DNA from: Delphinapterus leucas
Taxonomy: Eukaryota > Chordata > Mammalia > Artiodactyla > Monodontidae
Direction: 5' to 3'
NCBI RefSeq assembly: GCF_002288925.2
Contig: NW_022098001.1
Coordinates: forward strand, 2,713,978 to 2,777,977
Length of the DNA stretch: 64,000 bases
The translations under genes were made by a program, and so were the position numbers. Below the pieces are notes generated by a model, which searched no databases, was not told where the DNA came from, and was given only the letters and a program-made list of their open reading frames with translations. Below are positions 1 through 11,148 of the stretch, piece after piece (position 1 is the stretch's first letter; each line of letters opens with the position of its first letter).

Positions 1-54
1 TGTCCCCTGCATCGTCAGGCGGACTCTCAACTACTGCGCCACCAGGGAAGCCCC
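1..54 (-). mobile_element. CHR-type SINE, 5' head only, cut by window edge
   Basis: Read on the minus strand this is the tRNA-like head of a CHR SINE, starting GGGGCTTCCCTGG and containing the A-box region TGGCGCAGTAG. The rest of the element lies before base 1. It belongs to the same group as the copies near 8.9 and 21.9 kb. Confidence 0.85.
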
Positions 55-559
55 TGTGCTTCTTGAACTATTGTTTTCTTTCTCTCATATACCCAAAGTT
101 CACAAATATGTGTATTTAAAACCTTTGGATTTAAAATATTAGAATTTGGGGGAATGCTTAGAAAGTCTGTTTTGCCTTTGCCAAACGGTGTCTTTTCTTT
201 TTTTGGTTGAAAGTATAAATACATTGAGTTAAAAAAACATGCCTTGTAACAGAGAACAAGAGTCTATCTACTATAATTGACAAATTGATTGTTAGTAAGA
301 AATGTAGTTATGAATTACGATCCAGAATATTTTAATAAATGAAATACTTTTAATGAAGTGCTTGGCTAAATTTTTCTATTGACAGCATTTTTTGACTAAC
401 AGCATCCTCTACTTGAATATTGTATTCTTTTCTTCAGAGAATTAGTATTTGGCATGCAGTTACCTGAAATATATTAATGATGATGATAATCTTTTTAAAA
501 GCCCTTGTATTACACATATTAACTCATATTAATATCTATTCATAGAAGGTGACTTCCAT
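55..559. other. Unannotated AT-rich stretch
   Basis: No repeat, gene or RNA recognised. Open frames here are short and unsupported. Confidence 0.4.
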
Positions 560-664
560 GAGGCCAGTGATGTGTGTTTGTCCAGTGTCATTTCCCCAGG
601 GCTTAGAGTAGTATATCATCCATAGCAGATAGATAATAAATGTTTGTTGATTGAATAAATGGAT
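560..664 (+). repeat. L2 LINE 3' end relic
   Basis: The stretch ends in a diverged form of the L2 tail (cagggcttag, then aataaatgtttgttgattgaataaatgg). This matches the known L2 3' UTR pattern of a stop-list phrase followed by AATAAATGTTTGTTGAATGAATG. Strongly diverged, so boundaries are approximate. Confidence 0.6.
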
Positions 665-809
665 GCCTTGTCTGTGTGTTGCAATCTACATTTTATTATG
701 TACTGTTAACATTTTGGATATATACCTTCCTTCCCTAAGTAGATTTTAAGTTGTTTTTTAAGCAAGGACTATGTGGAGGAGGAAAAATAATTTTCTCTCT
801 ACCCTTCTA

Positions 810-1310
810 GGTTCATGGCTGAGACTTTTCTATAATAAAAAACATGTTAACAAGAGAAAAACAAACAGAAGTTTAATAACATGTATACCTCCATGTATAT
901 GGGAGATGCCCAGGAAAATTGAGTAACTCCCCCAAATGACCCAAGCTTCCACCTTAAATACCGTCTCCAGCTAAAGACAAAACAAGATGTTGGGTAGGGA
1001 GAGCCAGGTTTTCAGGTAAAACATAGTAAACAAGAGTATGGTTGTTATGAAGATTTAAGTCCATGCCTTCTCCATTGATAGAGTTGCTAGAGGTTTAGTC
1101 ATCTTCCTCTTGGAGGTACAGAGAGTGAGACACCCTTACAAATGGAGATCTCCCTTATAAATGTAAATTTCTCTTATAGAAGGCTAATTTCGACTTGGTT
1201 TTTAGAGCTTTTCCTATGTCTGCTGTTTCTTAAAAGTATCAGCCTGAAATAATCCTTATGCCAAAAATTCATAATTTGGCATGACAAATTCTGCTCCCCT
1301 TCAACTACAT
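810..1310. repeat. Possible ancient LTR or other interspersed repeat
   Basis: The stretch has a familiar mammalian repeat wording (catgtatacctccatgtata, then gggagatgcccaggaaaa, then gactaaagacaaaa-like text and a C-rich end near 1310). I believe it is an endogenous-retrovirus LTR of MER type but cannot name the family. No coding frame is present. A RepeatMasker run would decide it. Confidence 0.35.
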
Positions 1311-1589
1311 CATGCAATTATTTTTGTCCTAATATTAATTAAAAAGATATTGAGTCTAGAATATGTGGTATTAATTATCCAAATTGTATTTAGCCAATGG
1401 CCTAGGATCTTAAAAACTTCTATGAATTCATTTGTCTTCTTAATTATTCTTTAAGAGTCATGTTGTTGCTGGTTTCTCCATGAAATGTACCCACACTCCC
1501 CTTATCCTCAAAGGCTGAGTTCTCCAGTGTTATCACATTGCATGTATCATGTTAGCACTGCATTTCCATGTTGTGTGGCCGTTGTCATT

Positions 1590-1725
1590 TTCATTATTTG
1601 TTTTGAGGGCTGTTCGCCTACTTAGACTGTGAGTCCGTAGAGCGTAGCAAAAGTCTCTTTATCCATCTTTATATCCCCAAAGATGTTTATTAAGTGTCTG
1701 AATAATATCTCTGTTATCATAATAT
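1590..1725 (+). repeat. L2 LINE 3' end relic
   Basis: It reads agactgtgagtccgtagagc, then a 'tctttatccatctttatatcc' type phrase and a 'tttattaagtgtctgaataa' tail. These are diverged forms of the L2 3' UTR. Confidence 0.6.
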
Positions 1726-2640
1726 AAAAATAAAAACATCACATGTTCAAGTGTGTGGTGCCATGTATAAAATAAAGCAAGTTAAGGGACCTTGCAACTG
1801 CTTTCAGATGCTAAAGTTTGCTTCTAAGTTACTTGAGGGTCATCCTGTAGGATGAAAAAGAATTTTATACTTCCAGACCCATAGGCAAACAGTTACTGCA
1901 TACAGGAGTGGCATATATTTACATATATTTGTAATAATAATATGTGAACATGTGAATCTAAGTAACTAGCACTTACTTCTCATCTGTGTATGGTTTTCGT
2001 GGCTGGTGACTGTGCAAAACTAAGCCAGAGAGGATACTCTCTGTTTTATTTGCACATGTGAGGGGATTTCTAGAGTGTGTAAAATGAGCAGACAATTGAT
2101 CAGTATGTTTTTAAAAATTTGTCACTAAATTTGAAGAAAATATGCATATATGATTTATGCATAGCGATAGAAAAAATGACAATTGCCAAGAAAGGTTAAT
2201 AGGAATAATTGTCTTTTAAACTCAGTTGTAGAAATTTCTCCACCAACTTCATTTGAGAGTAACCCCTGATTTTCGAGCTAAGTAGAGCTCTTTAGTTAAT
2301 GCCTCTGTATTAGCTTTTCAATGAATAGTTAGGTTTTATTATTTGCTCGTTATATTGTAGAATTGAAAGATCCGAGAAGGCATAAAGACTTTCTGGGCCC
2401 CAGAAATTGGCATTTGGAGCTATAACAGCCTTTTGGATTTCTCTGCAGGAAGGAGCAAGCCTTCCTGCAAACTGTCTCCATTGGTGGATGTCAGGTTTTA
2501 GGAGCATGGCAAGTAGGTTCTTTTCTATGGGTGATTGCAGCCTTTCTTACTCCTGACTGTGAGCTTTCACACTGAGCTTTCTTTTAGTAGCACTCACTCA
2601 TATGTAATTATTGGTTCAGTAATTTAAAATGAATGAGAAT
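1726..2640. other. Unannotated stretch
   Basis: AT-rich sequence with no recognised repeat or gene. The 65-codon minus frame at 2310-2507 has no recognisable motif. Confidence 0.4.
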
Positions 2641-3215
2641 GTACCATTCTTTTCCTTAAAATCCCCCTACATTTTTCCATTACATGAGAAAAGGATCCAG
2701 ATTCTTTACCAGGAGGTCCTATATGATCTGCCCCCACACTCCTATCTGGATTCCTCATTTACCACCTTTCCCTCATTCCAGACACTTAAATGACTTCAGC
2801 CTTCTTGTTATATCTCCAGCAGACCAGCTCTTTGCTGTCTCAGGGACTTCACATTCTGTTTGCCTAGCTAGGAAAATTCTTGCCCCAGATCTTGGCATGA
2901 ATGACTTTTTCTCTTCATTCAGGTCTTTGCTCAGAAATCTTCTCAGAAAGTCTTCACTGAGCACCATTACCTACCACTTTCCCCCACTCTGCTACATAAT
3001 TTTCTATCATAATATATATATTATTTCTTCATGGCATTTACCACTGTGACCTTTTATTGTTTATTGTTTGTCATATAATTTATTCCGTCTACCTCTACTA
3101 AGAATGTAAACACAAGAGGTCCTTGTCCATCTTGTTGCATGCAGTACACCTTACCCCTAGAAGAGTGCATGACACATAGTAGACTTCGGTAAATATTTGC
3201 ATAATATATTCTCCC
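2641..3215 (+). repeat. L2 LINE, ORF2 3' end and 3' UTR
   Basis: Successive L2 landmarks are visible. There is an ORF2-like stretch with 'cattcaggtctttgctcaga' and 'cttctcagaaagtcttcactga' near 2917-2960. It is followed by 'catggcatttaccactgtgac' near 3031 and 'agaatgtaaacacaagaggtcc' near 3101. The tail 'gacacatagtagacttcggtaaatatttgc' closes it near 3200. The 121-codon open frame at 2684-3049 is the remains of L2 ORF2, a reverse transcriptase C-terminal region, not a host gene. Confidence 0.75.
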
Positions 3216-3385
3216 AGACCCTGTATGCTATGAGATAGAGACTGCCTGTCTTGTTCACTAGTTCTTATTTATTATTTTATGTATTATTTTGATAGCAGAT
3301 AGCAGATCTACTTTTCTTGCACAATGCCTGGAACGTAGTTGGAAAGAATACTTTCTTTTTAATGACTAGAGGAATGAATGAATTC
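3216..3385 (+). repeat. Second L2-like 3' tail
   Basis: It repeats the L2 3' UTR wording (gactgcctgtcttgttcact, then cacaatgcctggaacgtagt and a gaatgaatgaatt end) directly after the previous L2 tail. It is probably a second L2 insertion or a tail duplication. Confidence 0.5.
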
Positions 3386-3508
3386 CATGGGCATATTTTG
3401 ACTAAAATTAAATATATGTATGAAAATGAGACTTAACTATGTTTTATACATTACCCTACTATGTAATGGGAGAAATTTTAATTAGTCCTGAGTTTCCATA
3501 TTCTGTTA

Positions 3509-3791
3509 CAGGGGTCAGCAAACAATGGCCCTTGGGCTAAATTGTGCCTGCTACCTATGTTTGTAAATAAAGTTTTACTGGAATACAACCACACTCATTC
3601 CTTAATATACTGTGCATCCATTTGTAAATAAAGTTTTATTGGAACAGAGCCATACCCATTTGCTTATGTATTGTCTATGGCTGCTTTCTTCCTATAAAGG
3701 CAGACTTGAGTAGTTGCAACAGAGACCAGAAGGCCCACAGAGCTTAAAACTTGACATCCAACCCTTTACAGAAAAAGTTTGCTGACCCCTG
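3509..3791. mobile_element. Non-autonomous hAT-type DNA transposon (Charlie/MER class)
   Basis: The 283-bp element is bounded by perfect 15-bp terminal inverted repeats: CAGGGGTCAGCAAAC at 3509-3523 and its reverse complement at 3777-3791. The flanking 8-mers, ttctgtta and ttctatat, agree at 5 of 8 positions, as expected for an old 8-bp hAT target duplication. Internal text (ctatggctgctttc, then gtagttgcaacagagacc) matches a common mammalian Charlie-class MITE; I do not fix the subfamily name. It has no transposase frame. Inside, the phrase tttgtaaataaagttttac/t-tggaa occurs twice, at about 3560 and 3621. Confidence 0.85.
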
Positions 3792-5458
3792 TTCTATATC
3801 ACAAAATGAATACAGTATTAACATTGAGACCATTGCAAGGTAAATTGTGAGGTTTGCTGTGTGGGAAAAAGATGACCTTCCAAGAAGCCAAATAATCTTC
3901 AGGTCCGTGCCAGTTGGCATAGAGCCTGTCTAAGCCATTTCTTGGTGTGGTATTGGGACATGCTGTGAGGTGACATTTTAGAGTACAGGCAGGGAAATTT
4001 CATGTCTTTTTTTCCCCCCTGCCCATCTTGATGTGAACAGAGAAATAGTCCAAAAACAGATACACGTTAAAAAAGAAAAAGCACCTGAATAACAATACAA
4101 ATCAGCAGCCTCTGGTTAGATGAGTCTGGGTGCCCGGGGGTCCTCTGCTTTATGTGCCTGTTTCATCCTGTTTGTTGTGGCATTAGCAAGAAGGGTGACA
4201 AAATATCAGAGGCATTCTATTTTCATAGAAATGGGACTCTGACTCAGCCTTTTACATTCAGTCTATTTAGAAACCTTTCCTCCTTCTGTCATTTGTTTTA
4301 GATATAAATATTACAAGTGTTCCCACTTACATAGATGATGAGAGGGGAGAAGCAACAAGTGGGATGCTCAGCTACAAAATACAGAGGTTTATCAGCCCCT
4401 ATACTATAATTTGCTAATTAAGGAGGTTTTGTTTTCTCATTCTGCATGCCTTGTCTCTGTTTGGAAACATAAACAGCCTTTTCCTGGGCCTTGTCTTCTT
4501 CTATTCTTTTTTTAATACCACAAGCTATATTGTGTCATTTGCTTACACGCACAACCCTAATAACATTCTGAGTCAGCCTTGCCTTTTGTTCCAATACAAG
4601 ATTATCGTTTGTTATGAAGTTGGGAAGTTCCAAACTCCCTTTGGTTCTAGCCCCATGGTCTGAGGGAAGGAGGGCCTCTTAGTGTTTAAATCTCTTTACA
4701 AAGTGTACAAAAGATGTGCCCCCTCCCTTATCAATGAGGTTTCTAGAGAATGAAGCACTCTGTGGATCATCTTTTCTTATATTTGGAGGCTCTGTACCTA
4801 AACACTCTAATTCTTACATAGAAATATTGGAAGTGAGAGGTTTTCAGCCTTGTTTATTCTTTGTTGCCTATCCAAATGATCTGATTTCTTCCTTTAAACA
4901 AATGAAAAGGTAATATTTAACCAAGAAAGTGACGAAAAACATATAAAGCCAGATACGACCCTACTGGTAGCTAATAATTTCATCAATAATGTATTTGGGC
5001 ATATGCAGATTTTTTCTTTTGGCAGTAAGTGCTGGAGAATATAGAGCAAAATAAATGTAGTAAAGTATATATACTATATGATTATACAGCTTACTTACTA
5101 CAGGTCTACATCGGCATGTATTGAAGTTTGTGTTGAACTATTGAAAGTGCATGCAAATTAGCATCAAGCTGTGTCTAAAGTAACTCGGTAGCTGAAATAT
5201 TAATAAAATGCCAATGAAGTGAGAATATCTTGAATTGTTAGTAATATATACATGGAAGCCATCAAACTCACTGGCATCATATCGGTAAAATTACTATATA
5301 TTTCTGTGGAACAGCTGATGATAATTTTGGAAGGTGGTATATTTTAAAGTTTCGTTTTATGTGTAGTTTAACTTATTAGGAAGGTGCACACTTTACAGAT
5401 AGTCTCTATTTTGTTTATGAAAGCTGAATGCGTTGAGTTATAAAACTAGACCTAAAGA
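3792..5458. other. Unannotated stretch, 1.7 kb
   Basis: No repeat family, exon or RNA recognised. Small frames at 4451-4663 and 4716-4913 show no domain and no supporting context. Confidence 0.4.
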
Positions 5459-6220
5459 TTATTGGAGGGTTTCCCTCCTACGCTGTTGGTGGGAATGTAA
5501 ATGGGTGCAGTCACTGTGGAAAACCGTATAGAGGTTCTTCAGAAAACTAAAAATAGAATTACCATATGATCCAGCAATCCCACTCCTGGGCATATACCTG
5601 GACAAAGCTATAATTCAAAAAGGTACATGCACCCCTCTGTTCATAACAGCACTATTCATAATAGCCAAGACATGGAAACAATCTAAATGTCCATTGACAG
5701 ATGAATGGATAAAGAAGATGTGGTACATATATACAATGGAATACTACTCAGCCATAAAAAAGAACGAAGTAATGCCATTTGCAGCAACATGGATGCAACT
5801 GGAGATGATCATACTAAGAGAAATAAGTCAGAAAGAGAAAGACAAATACCATGTGATATCACTTATATGTGGAATCTAAAATATGCACAAATGAACCTAT
5901 ATACAAAACAGAAACAGAGTTACAGACATAGAGAACAGACTTGTGATTGCCAAGCGGGGAGGGGAAGGAGAGGGAGGGACTGGGAGTTTGGGGTTAGTAG
6001 ATGCAAACTAGTACATTTAGAATGGATAAACAACAAGGTCCTACTGTATAGCACAGGGAACTATATCCAGTCTCCCAGGATAAACCATAATGAAAAGAAT
6101 ATAAAAAAAAGAATGTATATATGTGTATAACTGAGTCACTTTGGTGTACAGCAGAAATTAGTACAACATTGTAAATCAGCTATACTTCAATTAGAAAAAA
6201 AAGGTTATTGGAGGGTTTCC
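5459..6220 (+). mobile_element. 5'-truncated L1 LINE with intact target-site duplication
   Basis: L1 sequence runs from about 5475 to an A-rich tail at 6204. It is flanked by a perfect 16-bp direct repeat, TTATTGGAGGGTTTCC, at 5459-5474 and 6205-6220. That is the signature of target-primed reverse transcription. It contains the last part of ORF2 (to about 5879) and the whole 3' UTR, including gtgattgccaagcgggg and the terminal taaatcagctatacttcaat. The element is truncated at the 5' end and is not mobile. Confidence 0.93.
5475..5879 (+). pseudogene. L1 ORF2 C-terminal fragment
   Basis: Translation at 5694-5879 gives the highly characteristic L1 ORF2p C-terminus (DEWIKKMWYIYTMEYYSAIK, then a K/E-rich stretch ending HVISLICGI at the stop). 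Upstream, in other frames, lie the remnants 'NPTPGHIP'-like and 'cactcctgggcatatac'. In intact L1 this region follows the reverse transcriptase and helps bind RNA. Here it lacks the endonuclease and reverse transcriptase, so it is a dead fragment. Confidence 0.9.
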
Positions 6221-6233
6221 ATTCCCAGAGAAC

Positions 6234-6609
6234 AAATAAATATTTTATATATTTATTTATTTACTTATTTATGGCCACGTTGGGTCTTTGTTGCTGCACG
6301 CGGGCTTTCTCTAGTTGTGGTGAGGGGGGGCTATTCTGTGTTGCGGTGTGCAGGCTTCTCATTGTGGTGGCTTCTCTTGTTGCGGAGCACGGGCTCTAGG
6401 CATGCGGGCTTCAGTAGTTGTGGCATGCAGGCTCAGTAGTTGTGGCTCGCGGGCTCTAGAGTGCAGGCTCAGTAGTTCTGGCACACGGGCTTAGTTGCTC
6501 CGCAGCATGTGCGATCTTCCTGGACCAGGGCTCGAACCCGTGTCCCCTGCATAAGCAGGCAGATTCTTAACCACTGCACCACCAGAGAAGCCCCAAAATA
6601 AATATTTTA
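6234..6609 (-). mobile_element. CHR-type SINE (older, longer form) with target-site duplication
   Basis: The element runs about 6248-6594 on the minus strand between two copies of AAATAAATATTTTA, at 6234-6247 and 6596-6609. On its own strand it starts GGGGCTTCTCTGGTGGTGCAG. The Pol III A-box lies at 6571-6581 and the B-box GGTTCGAGCCC at 6528-6538. Its body repeats 'cagtagttgtggc' style units, typical of the older CHR subfamily. The tRNA-like head marks it as a Pol III-derived SINE moved by L1 machinery. It inserted 14 bp beyond the L1 TSD at 6220. Confidence 0.92.
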
Positions 6610-8574
6610 AAATCCCAAATTTTAATTCATTTCTAAACCTTTAAAGATAATTCCAAGATTTTATAAAACACTTTAACACTGTTCTTATCTTCACTATTAC
6701 TATACAGTTGACTAGATTAAAATGCAGTGGGTATTTACTGCAGCTAAAAATTTGATTTGCTGTACCCAGAAGACCTTACATCTACCTTACCTCAAGTGCA
6801 CAGACATAAGAGGCGAGAATTGTATCTTTATTACTAATATCGCCAGTCTTTTCTTTATTTTCCAATTTTACTCAGTTTTTAAATATCAAGAACAGAGCTA
6901 TAATAAGCAGTAGGTTTAATATAGTATTAATGAATAATTTATTGAATAAATTGAATATTTAATAACTTTTAAATGTCAATAATAGAGTGAAAGTTTAATA
7001 TTTTTAACAAATGAGCTGATGAACTGTAAATATTTCTTAGCAGTGGAACCCAATTTCCAAACAAGTTATTAGGCAGAAGCTTAAAATGTAATCTAAATGC
7101 AAATCAAGGGGCTAGAGGAGAACTGGAGTGAGGCCCCACCATGACCCTGTTCCTCAGCCCTTTTCTCAGAGACATCCTTCAAGGGACCTTAGGTGTACAA
7201 AGAAATATATGTTCAAAATAGCTGCAGTGAAACTTTCAAATAATCAAATATTAGGTCGGTAAAGTTGCCAAAACCAATCTACTGGCAGACAGAAAGAAAC
7301 ATAACAGTTGAAAATTTGAATATTTATTGGCAGGCTGATGTAAGAATGTCCAAATCTGCCATATACAAAGCAGTTTAAGAAAAAACTGCAGGTTGTTCAA
7401 AAAAAATAATAAATGCAGGTTGTTCTAGACTCAAAAGTGTTGAGGCCTACCCATATTTAACATGACCCAAATATGTTAAGATAATAGACAATTCTTGGAT
7501 AATTAGTGGCAAATTGTTATAACTTATCTATTTTCTAAATTGTCCAATTTCATGATAGTTTATACTTCTCTGTTTTAAATTTAGGAACATGAATTACATT
7601 GATTACTTAATATCTCAAGCTGCAATTTTCACTAAGAACAGAATTCACTGTTAAGGATAGTGAAAGGAAATATGAATTTTAAGTAGGCATTTTGGTATTT
7701 TCAAAATTTTCAAAGATTCTTGTTAGATCTACTCAGCTAATCTTTGTTTCTATTTCTAGTATGTGACACTTAACAGAATTGCCATTTTCTTTTTCATATA
7801 TGCTGGCTATTTAGCGTTTTTAAAGACACTGTCTGGACTGTGAAAGTTAATTCAGTTAAGAATAGATAAAAATCATTCTTGAATCCACTTTCCCCAAAAC
7901 ACCTAAGCTGCAACATATGACAGTACGCTGAAAGAGAACAATCATATGAAGGCAATGCCTTCAATTCCATTAACTCTGTGGCACTTTTTCTCTTTCAGAG
8001 ATGAATAATGCAGAGCCATTTGATATACTGATGGGGTGAAGGCTCCAAAGTCAGGCCTTATATGACTTTATTATTAACTTGCTTATTATATTAGAAATGA
8101 AAGTTCTAATTTTTTTTCTGGCTTCCCAGTGCCCTGCTTTTTCTCAAACACCAGTTTGCCCATTCTGCACTTTGGAGACTTCTGAGGCTTGAAAACCAAA
8201 AGAGATGGTGAGGCAGTCCTCAGCTGGACAGACAGAAGGACTCAGAGGACCTTACTCCAGGCCTGGGTCCTTCTCATTCCTCTTCTTTCCTCTGGTATTG
8301 TCTTCATTAAAGTCCTATGTGATGCTCCTTGTACTGGCCTTGGAGTGGAAGTGTTAGAAAGAGGATGGACAAGAGGGTGGGCGAATGAACAGGGAGACCA
8401 GAGACTGTCCCTTTATTGGTGGCTGGAGGGCGCAGTGAGAGCCCACAGGACTATAGTAGTATCAAGAAGACTGCTTCATAAGAGATGGCAGTGAGTTCTG
8501 CCACGGGATTTTAGGATACAGGCATGAGTCACGGAGCTAAGCACCTGCCATTAACAAAGGACAGGCAGTCAGTT
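6610..8574. other. Unannotated stretch, about 2 kb
   Basis: No recognised repeat, exon or RNA. The 101-codon plus frame at 8189-8494 is the longest. It lies in a locally GC-richer patch but shows no domain, splice context or start context that I can support. Confidence 0.4.
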
Positions 8575-8720
8575 AGCCAGTTATCTAATCAAATATGCAC
8601 TGTGTACAAGGTGGTCTGTTAGGTACTGGGAGACGGCGATAAATCCACTATAGCCCCTGTGGTTGAGAAGCCTAAACCCATTGAAATAGACAGACATGAA
8701 AGCAAATGCATTGTTTGTGT
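8575..8720 (-). repeat. L2 LINE 3' UTR relic
   Basis: It reads as the reverse complement of the L2 tail: 'atcaaatatgcactgtgtac', then 'ggtctgttaggtactgggag', then 'tagcccctgtggttgagaag' and 'gaaatagacagacatgaaag'. Confidence 0.6.
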
Positions 8721-8755
8721 CCTCTATTTCCTATGTCAAGTCTAAAGACAGTACC

Positions 8756-9222
8756 ACACAGTGATGAAGTATGTTGTACCTCGAGCCAGACTGCCTGGAT
8801 GAATCTTGACAGCACCACTTCCTTGCTGTGTGACCTTAGGCAAGTTTCATAACTTCTCCATGCCTCATTTTCATTACTGGTAAAATGAGGTAATAATAGT
8901 ACATACATTATAGGATGATTGTTAAGAGTAAGCATAAGTGGGCTTCCCTGGTGGCGCAGTGGTTGAGAGTCCGCCTGCCGATGCAGGGGACACGGGTTCG
9001 TGCCCTGGTCTGGGAAGATCCCACATGCCGCGGAGCAGCTGGGCCCGTGAGCCATGGCCGCTGAGCTTGCGTGTCCGGAGCCTGTGCTCCGCAATGGGAG
9101 AGGCCACAACAGTAAGAGGCCTCCGTACCGCAAAAAAAAAAAAAAAAGTAAGCATAAGTCACATAAATTACTTTGCATAAGTGTGATTGCATAGTAAATG
9201 TTAAGTAAATATTAGTTATTCC
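8756..9222 (+). repeat. MIR SINE, split by a CHR SINE
   Basis: MIR landmarks are clear: gagccagactgcctggatga, then cttgctgtgtgaccttaggc, then gcctcattttcattactgg and taaaatgaggtaataatagt. The MIR stops at 8939 and resumes after 9160 with a diverged 'gcatagtaaatgttaagtaaatattagttatt' tail. The young SINE at 8940-9146 therefore landed inside this ancient element. Confidence 0.85.
8927..9159 (+). mobile_element. Young CHR-type SINE with 13-bp target-site duplication
   Basis: The SINE body is 8940-9146, bounded by AGTAAGCATAAGT at 8927-8939 and 9147-9159. It starts GGGCTTCCCTGGTGGCGCAG and ends in an uninterrupted A-run after CCGTACCGC. The Pol III A-box TGGCGCAGTGG is at 8952-8962 and the B-box GGTTCGTGCCC at 8995-9005. 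The head resembles a tRNA; CHR elements are known to be tRNA-Glu derived. The perfect TSD and clean poly-A tail indicate a fairly recent insertion. Open frames across it on both strands are translations of the SINE, not proteins. Confidence 0.95.
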
Positions 9223-9249
9223 TTGGGGGCAGTTCTGGGTTATAGTAAT

Positions 9250-9490
9250 AGTTAAATGTTGAGAACTTTTACCAGCTATCAGGCCCTTTGGAAGAATTTT
9301 ACATGTATTAATTCATTGAATATTTTCGGTAGATAATATTATAATTTTCCCACATAGCAAATGAGAAAGCTGAGGCACAGAGAGGGGAAGTAACTTGCCC
9401 AGCATTGTCCAGTGACTCAATGACAGGCCCAGTTCCCAATCCCAAGCAGTCTGGCTCTATGACCTATGCTCTTAACCAACTATGGAGTTA
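9250..9490 (-). repeat. MIR SINE
   Basis: The reverse complement shows the MIR order. On the plus strand the order is 'ttttacatgtattaattcat', then 'gagaaagctgaggcacagag', then 'gtaacttgcccagcattg', then 'agcagtctggctctatgacc' and 'gctcttaaccaactatgg'. Confidence 0.8.
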
Positions 9491-10797
9491 GCTACGGCAA
9501 CTTTTATGATATCTTCTCTTATCAATCTTCAAACCTTAAGTCTATTTAAAATGTTTTTCTGTGGTGGTGTTTGCGTCTAACCCTTAATTCTTTCACACTA
9601 AATGAGTTGCCCCTTTCTCAAGTTCTGCTTCAGACAGTCATTTGTCCTCATTCCAATTCTAAAGCTTCGTGGTTAAATCGACTGTGACATGTAGGTTATG
9701 CTGCTGATTGAAGCACAATAGCCCAATTCTCTCTGCCCTCCCACAGGTCTGTTAACAGACCAAGGAATCCCACGTCTGCAGTTCCTCCTGCCTATATCCT
9801 TAGAAGCACCATCTCTCGAAGTTACAGAGCTTAATTGAATCTATTTATCTAAAAACTTCTAAAACACAAAGAAAGGCTTACAATTGCTTTACATGGGGTG
9901 AAGCTGCCTATTCTAAATATCGTCCATTCAATTTAATGACCTCCCTCTTGGATTTTTCTGTGGGCAATCCTTCTTGGAAAAGCACATCCTGGAAATTACA
10001 ATATTATTTGCATGTACTTTCTTTTGTGGGTCATTCAGAGAGTTGTAAATATGAGAAGAAAAGCCTTGTTTTCTCAGGCAACGACCTCTTATCTCACTTC
10101 CTATTTTATTTATCATTGTCCCAATTAATTAAAACATTTCTGGTATTTTGGTTCAAGATCAAAACACTGCTACTTGCAAGCAGTTGTGATGGCTCTCCCT
10201 CTCTGTTTCCTGATCTCAGAGGCCTGACCACTCAGATGCCTGGGCTTTGAGGGTTGCTGCCTTCATGACGGATAAATATCAATTGCATGAGGTAGAAAGG
10301 CTCCAAGTTACCCTAACTTCCCTCTGTCCATTGTTCTTCATGGAGTGCAGAAGAGGAGAGACGACAGAATGGGGTGGGGACAAAATAGAATTCAGGCATA
10401 CCTTTTCATCATCCACCTTTGCATAGTGGGACAGATTAAAAAACAATAAGAAAACAAAACTCACTATGTATCCCCTTGCTTGACCTGAATTCTCCAAGGA
10501 GCAGTAAGGATCACCAGTGTGTGGCATGTCGACATTGTAGGTGCCCCAAAGATACTGGTAGGATATATACAGGAATAAATGCATGCTGTGGTGCTCAAAC
10601 TATTTGGGGGCAATTTTTTGGTCAGTGAAGTGGTCTGAAGGATTACAGTGCTAATGATGACTAACAAGGACCTTTTCCCAATTCGCAGGAAAGTGTTAAG
10701 GATTACAACTTTCTCAATTTTAAGATTTTCTTTCTTCATTCTCTCCATATTTTTCACTTTTCGTCTATTGTGTCTGATACTTTTCATCTCCTCTCAA
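9491..10797. other. Unannotated stretch, 1.3 kb
   Basis: No recognised repeat or RNA. Frames of 101-107 codons at 9936-10250, 10279-10584 and 10464-10787 overlap on opposite strands and carry no motif I recognise. I treat them as chance. Confidence 0.4.
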
Positions 10798-11148
10798 ACC
10801 TAGGGGCAGGATGGGAATAAAGACGCAGACCTACTAGAGAATGGACTTGACACGGGGAGGGGGAAGGGTAAGCTGGGACAAAGCGAGAGAGAGGCATGGA
10901 CATATATACACTACCAAATGTAAAATCGACAGCTAGTGGGAAGCAGCTGCATAGCACAGGGAGATCAGCTCGGTGCTTTGTGACCACCTAGAGGGGTGGG
11001 ATAGGGAGGGTGGGAGGGAAGGAGACGCAAGAGGGAAGAGATATGGGGATATACGTATATGTATAGCGGATTCACTTTGTTATAAAGCAGAAACTAACAC
11101 ACCATTGTAAAGCAATTATACTCCAATAAAGATGTTAAAAAAAAAAAG
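10798..11148 (+). mobile_element. L1 LINE 3' UTR fragment
   Basis: The stretch is a 5'-truncated cetartiodactyl L1 3' UTR. Landmarks are cctaggggcaggatgg at 10800, gaagcagctgcatagcacag near 10940, ggtgctttgtgaccacctag near 10974, and the end tatactccaataaagatgtt followed by poly-A at 11137-11148. No clear TSD is visible. It is the same 3' UTR type as the minus copy at 57607-57963. Confidence 0.9.

Noticed and set aside
2684..3049. 121-codon frame as a possible gene
   Set aside because: It coincides with L2 ORF2 and 3' UTR landmarks, so it is a retroposon relic.
7250..7300. Mariner-like 'attaggtcggta' phrase
   Set aside because: Only a dozen bases match and no inverted partner is present.
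8672..9192. Overlapping open frames of 77-168 codons on both strands near 9 kb
   Set aside because: They are translations of the CHR SINE and its A-tail (poly-Phe or poly-Lys ends).
9936..10787. Three frames of 101-107 codons
   Set aside because: Opposite-strand overlap, no motif, and length within chance for AT-rich DNA of this size.
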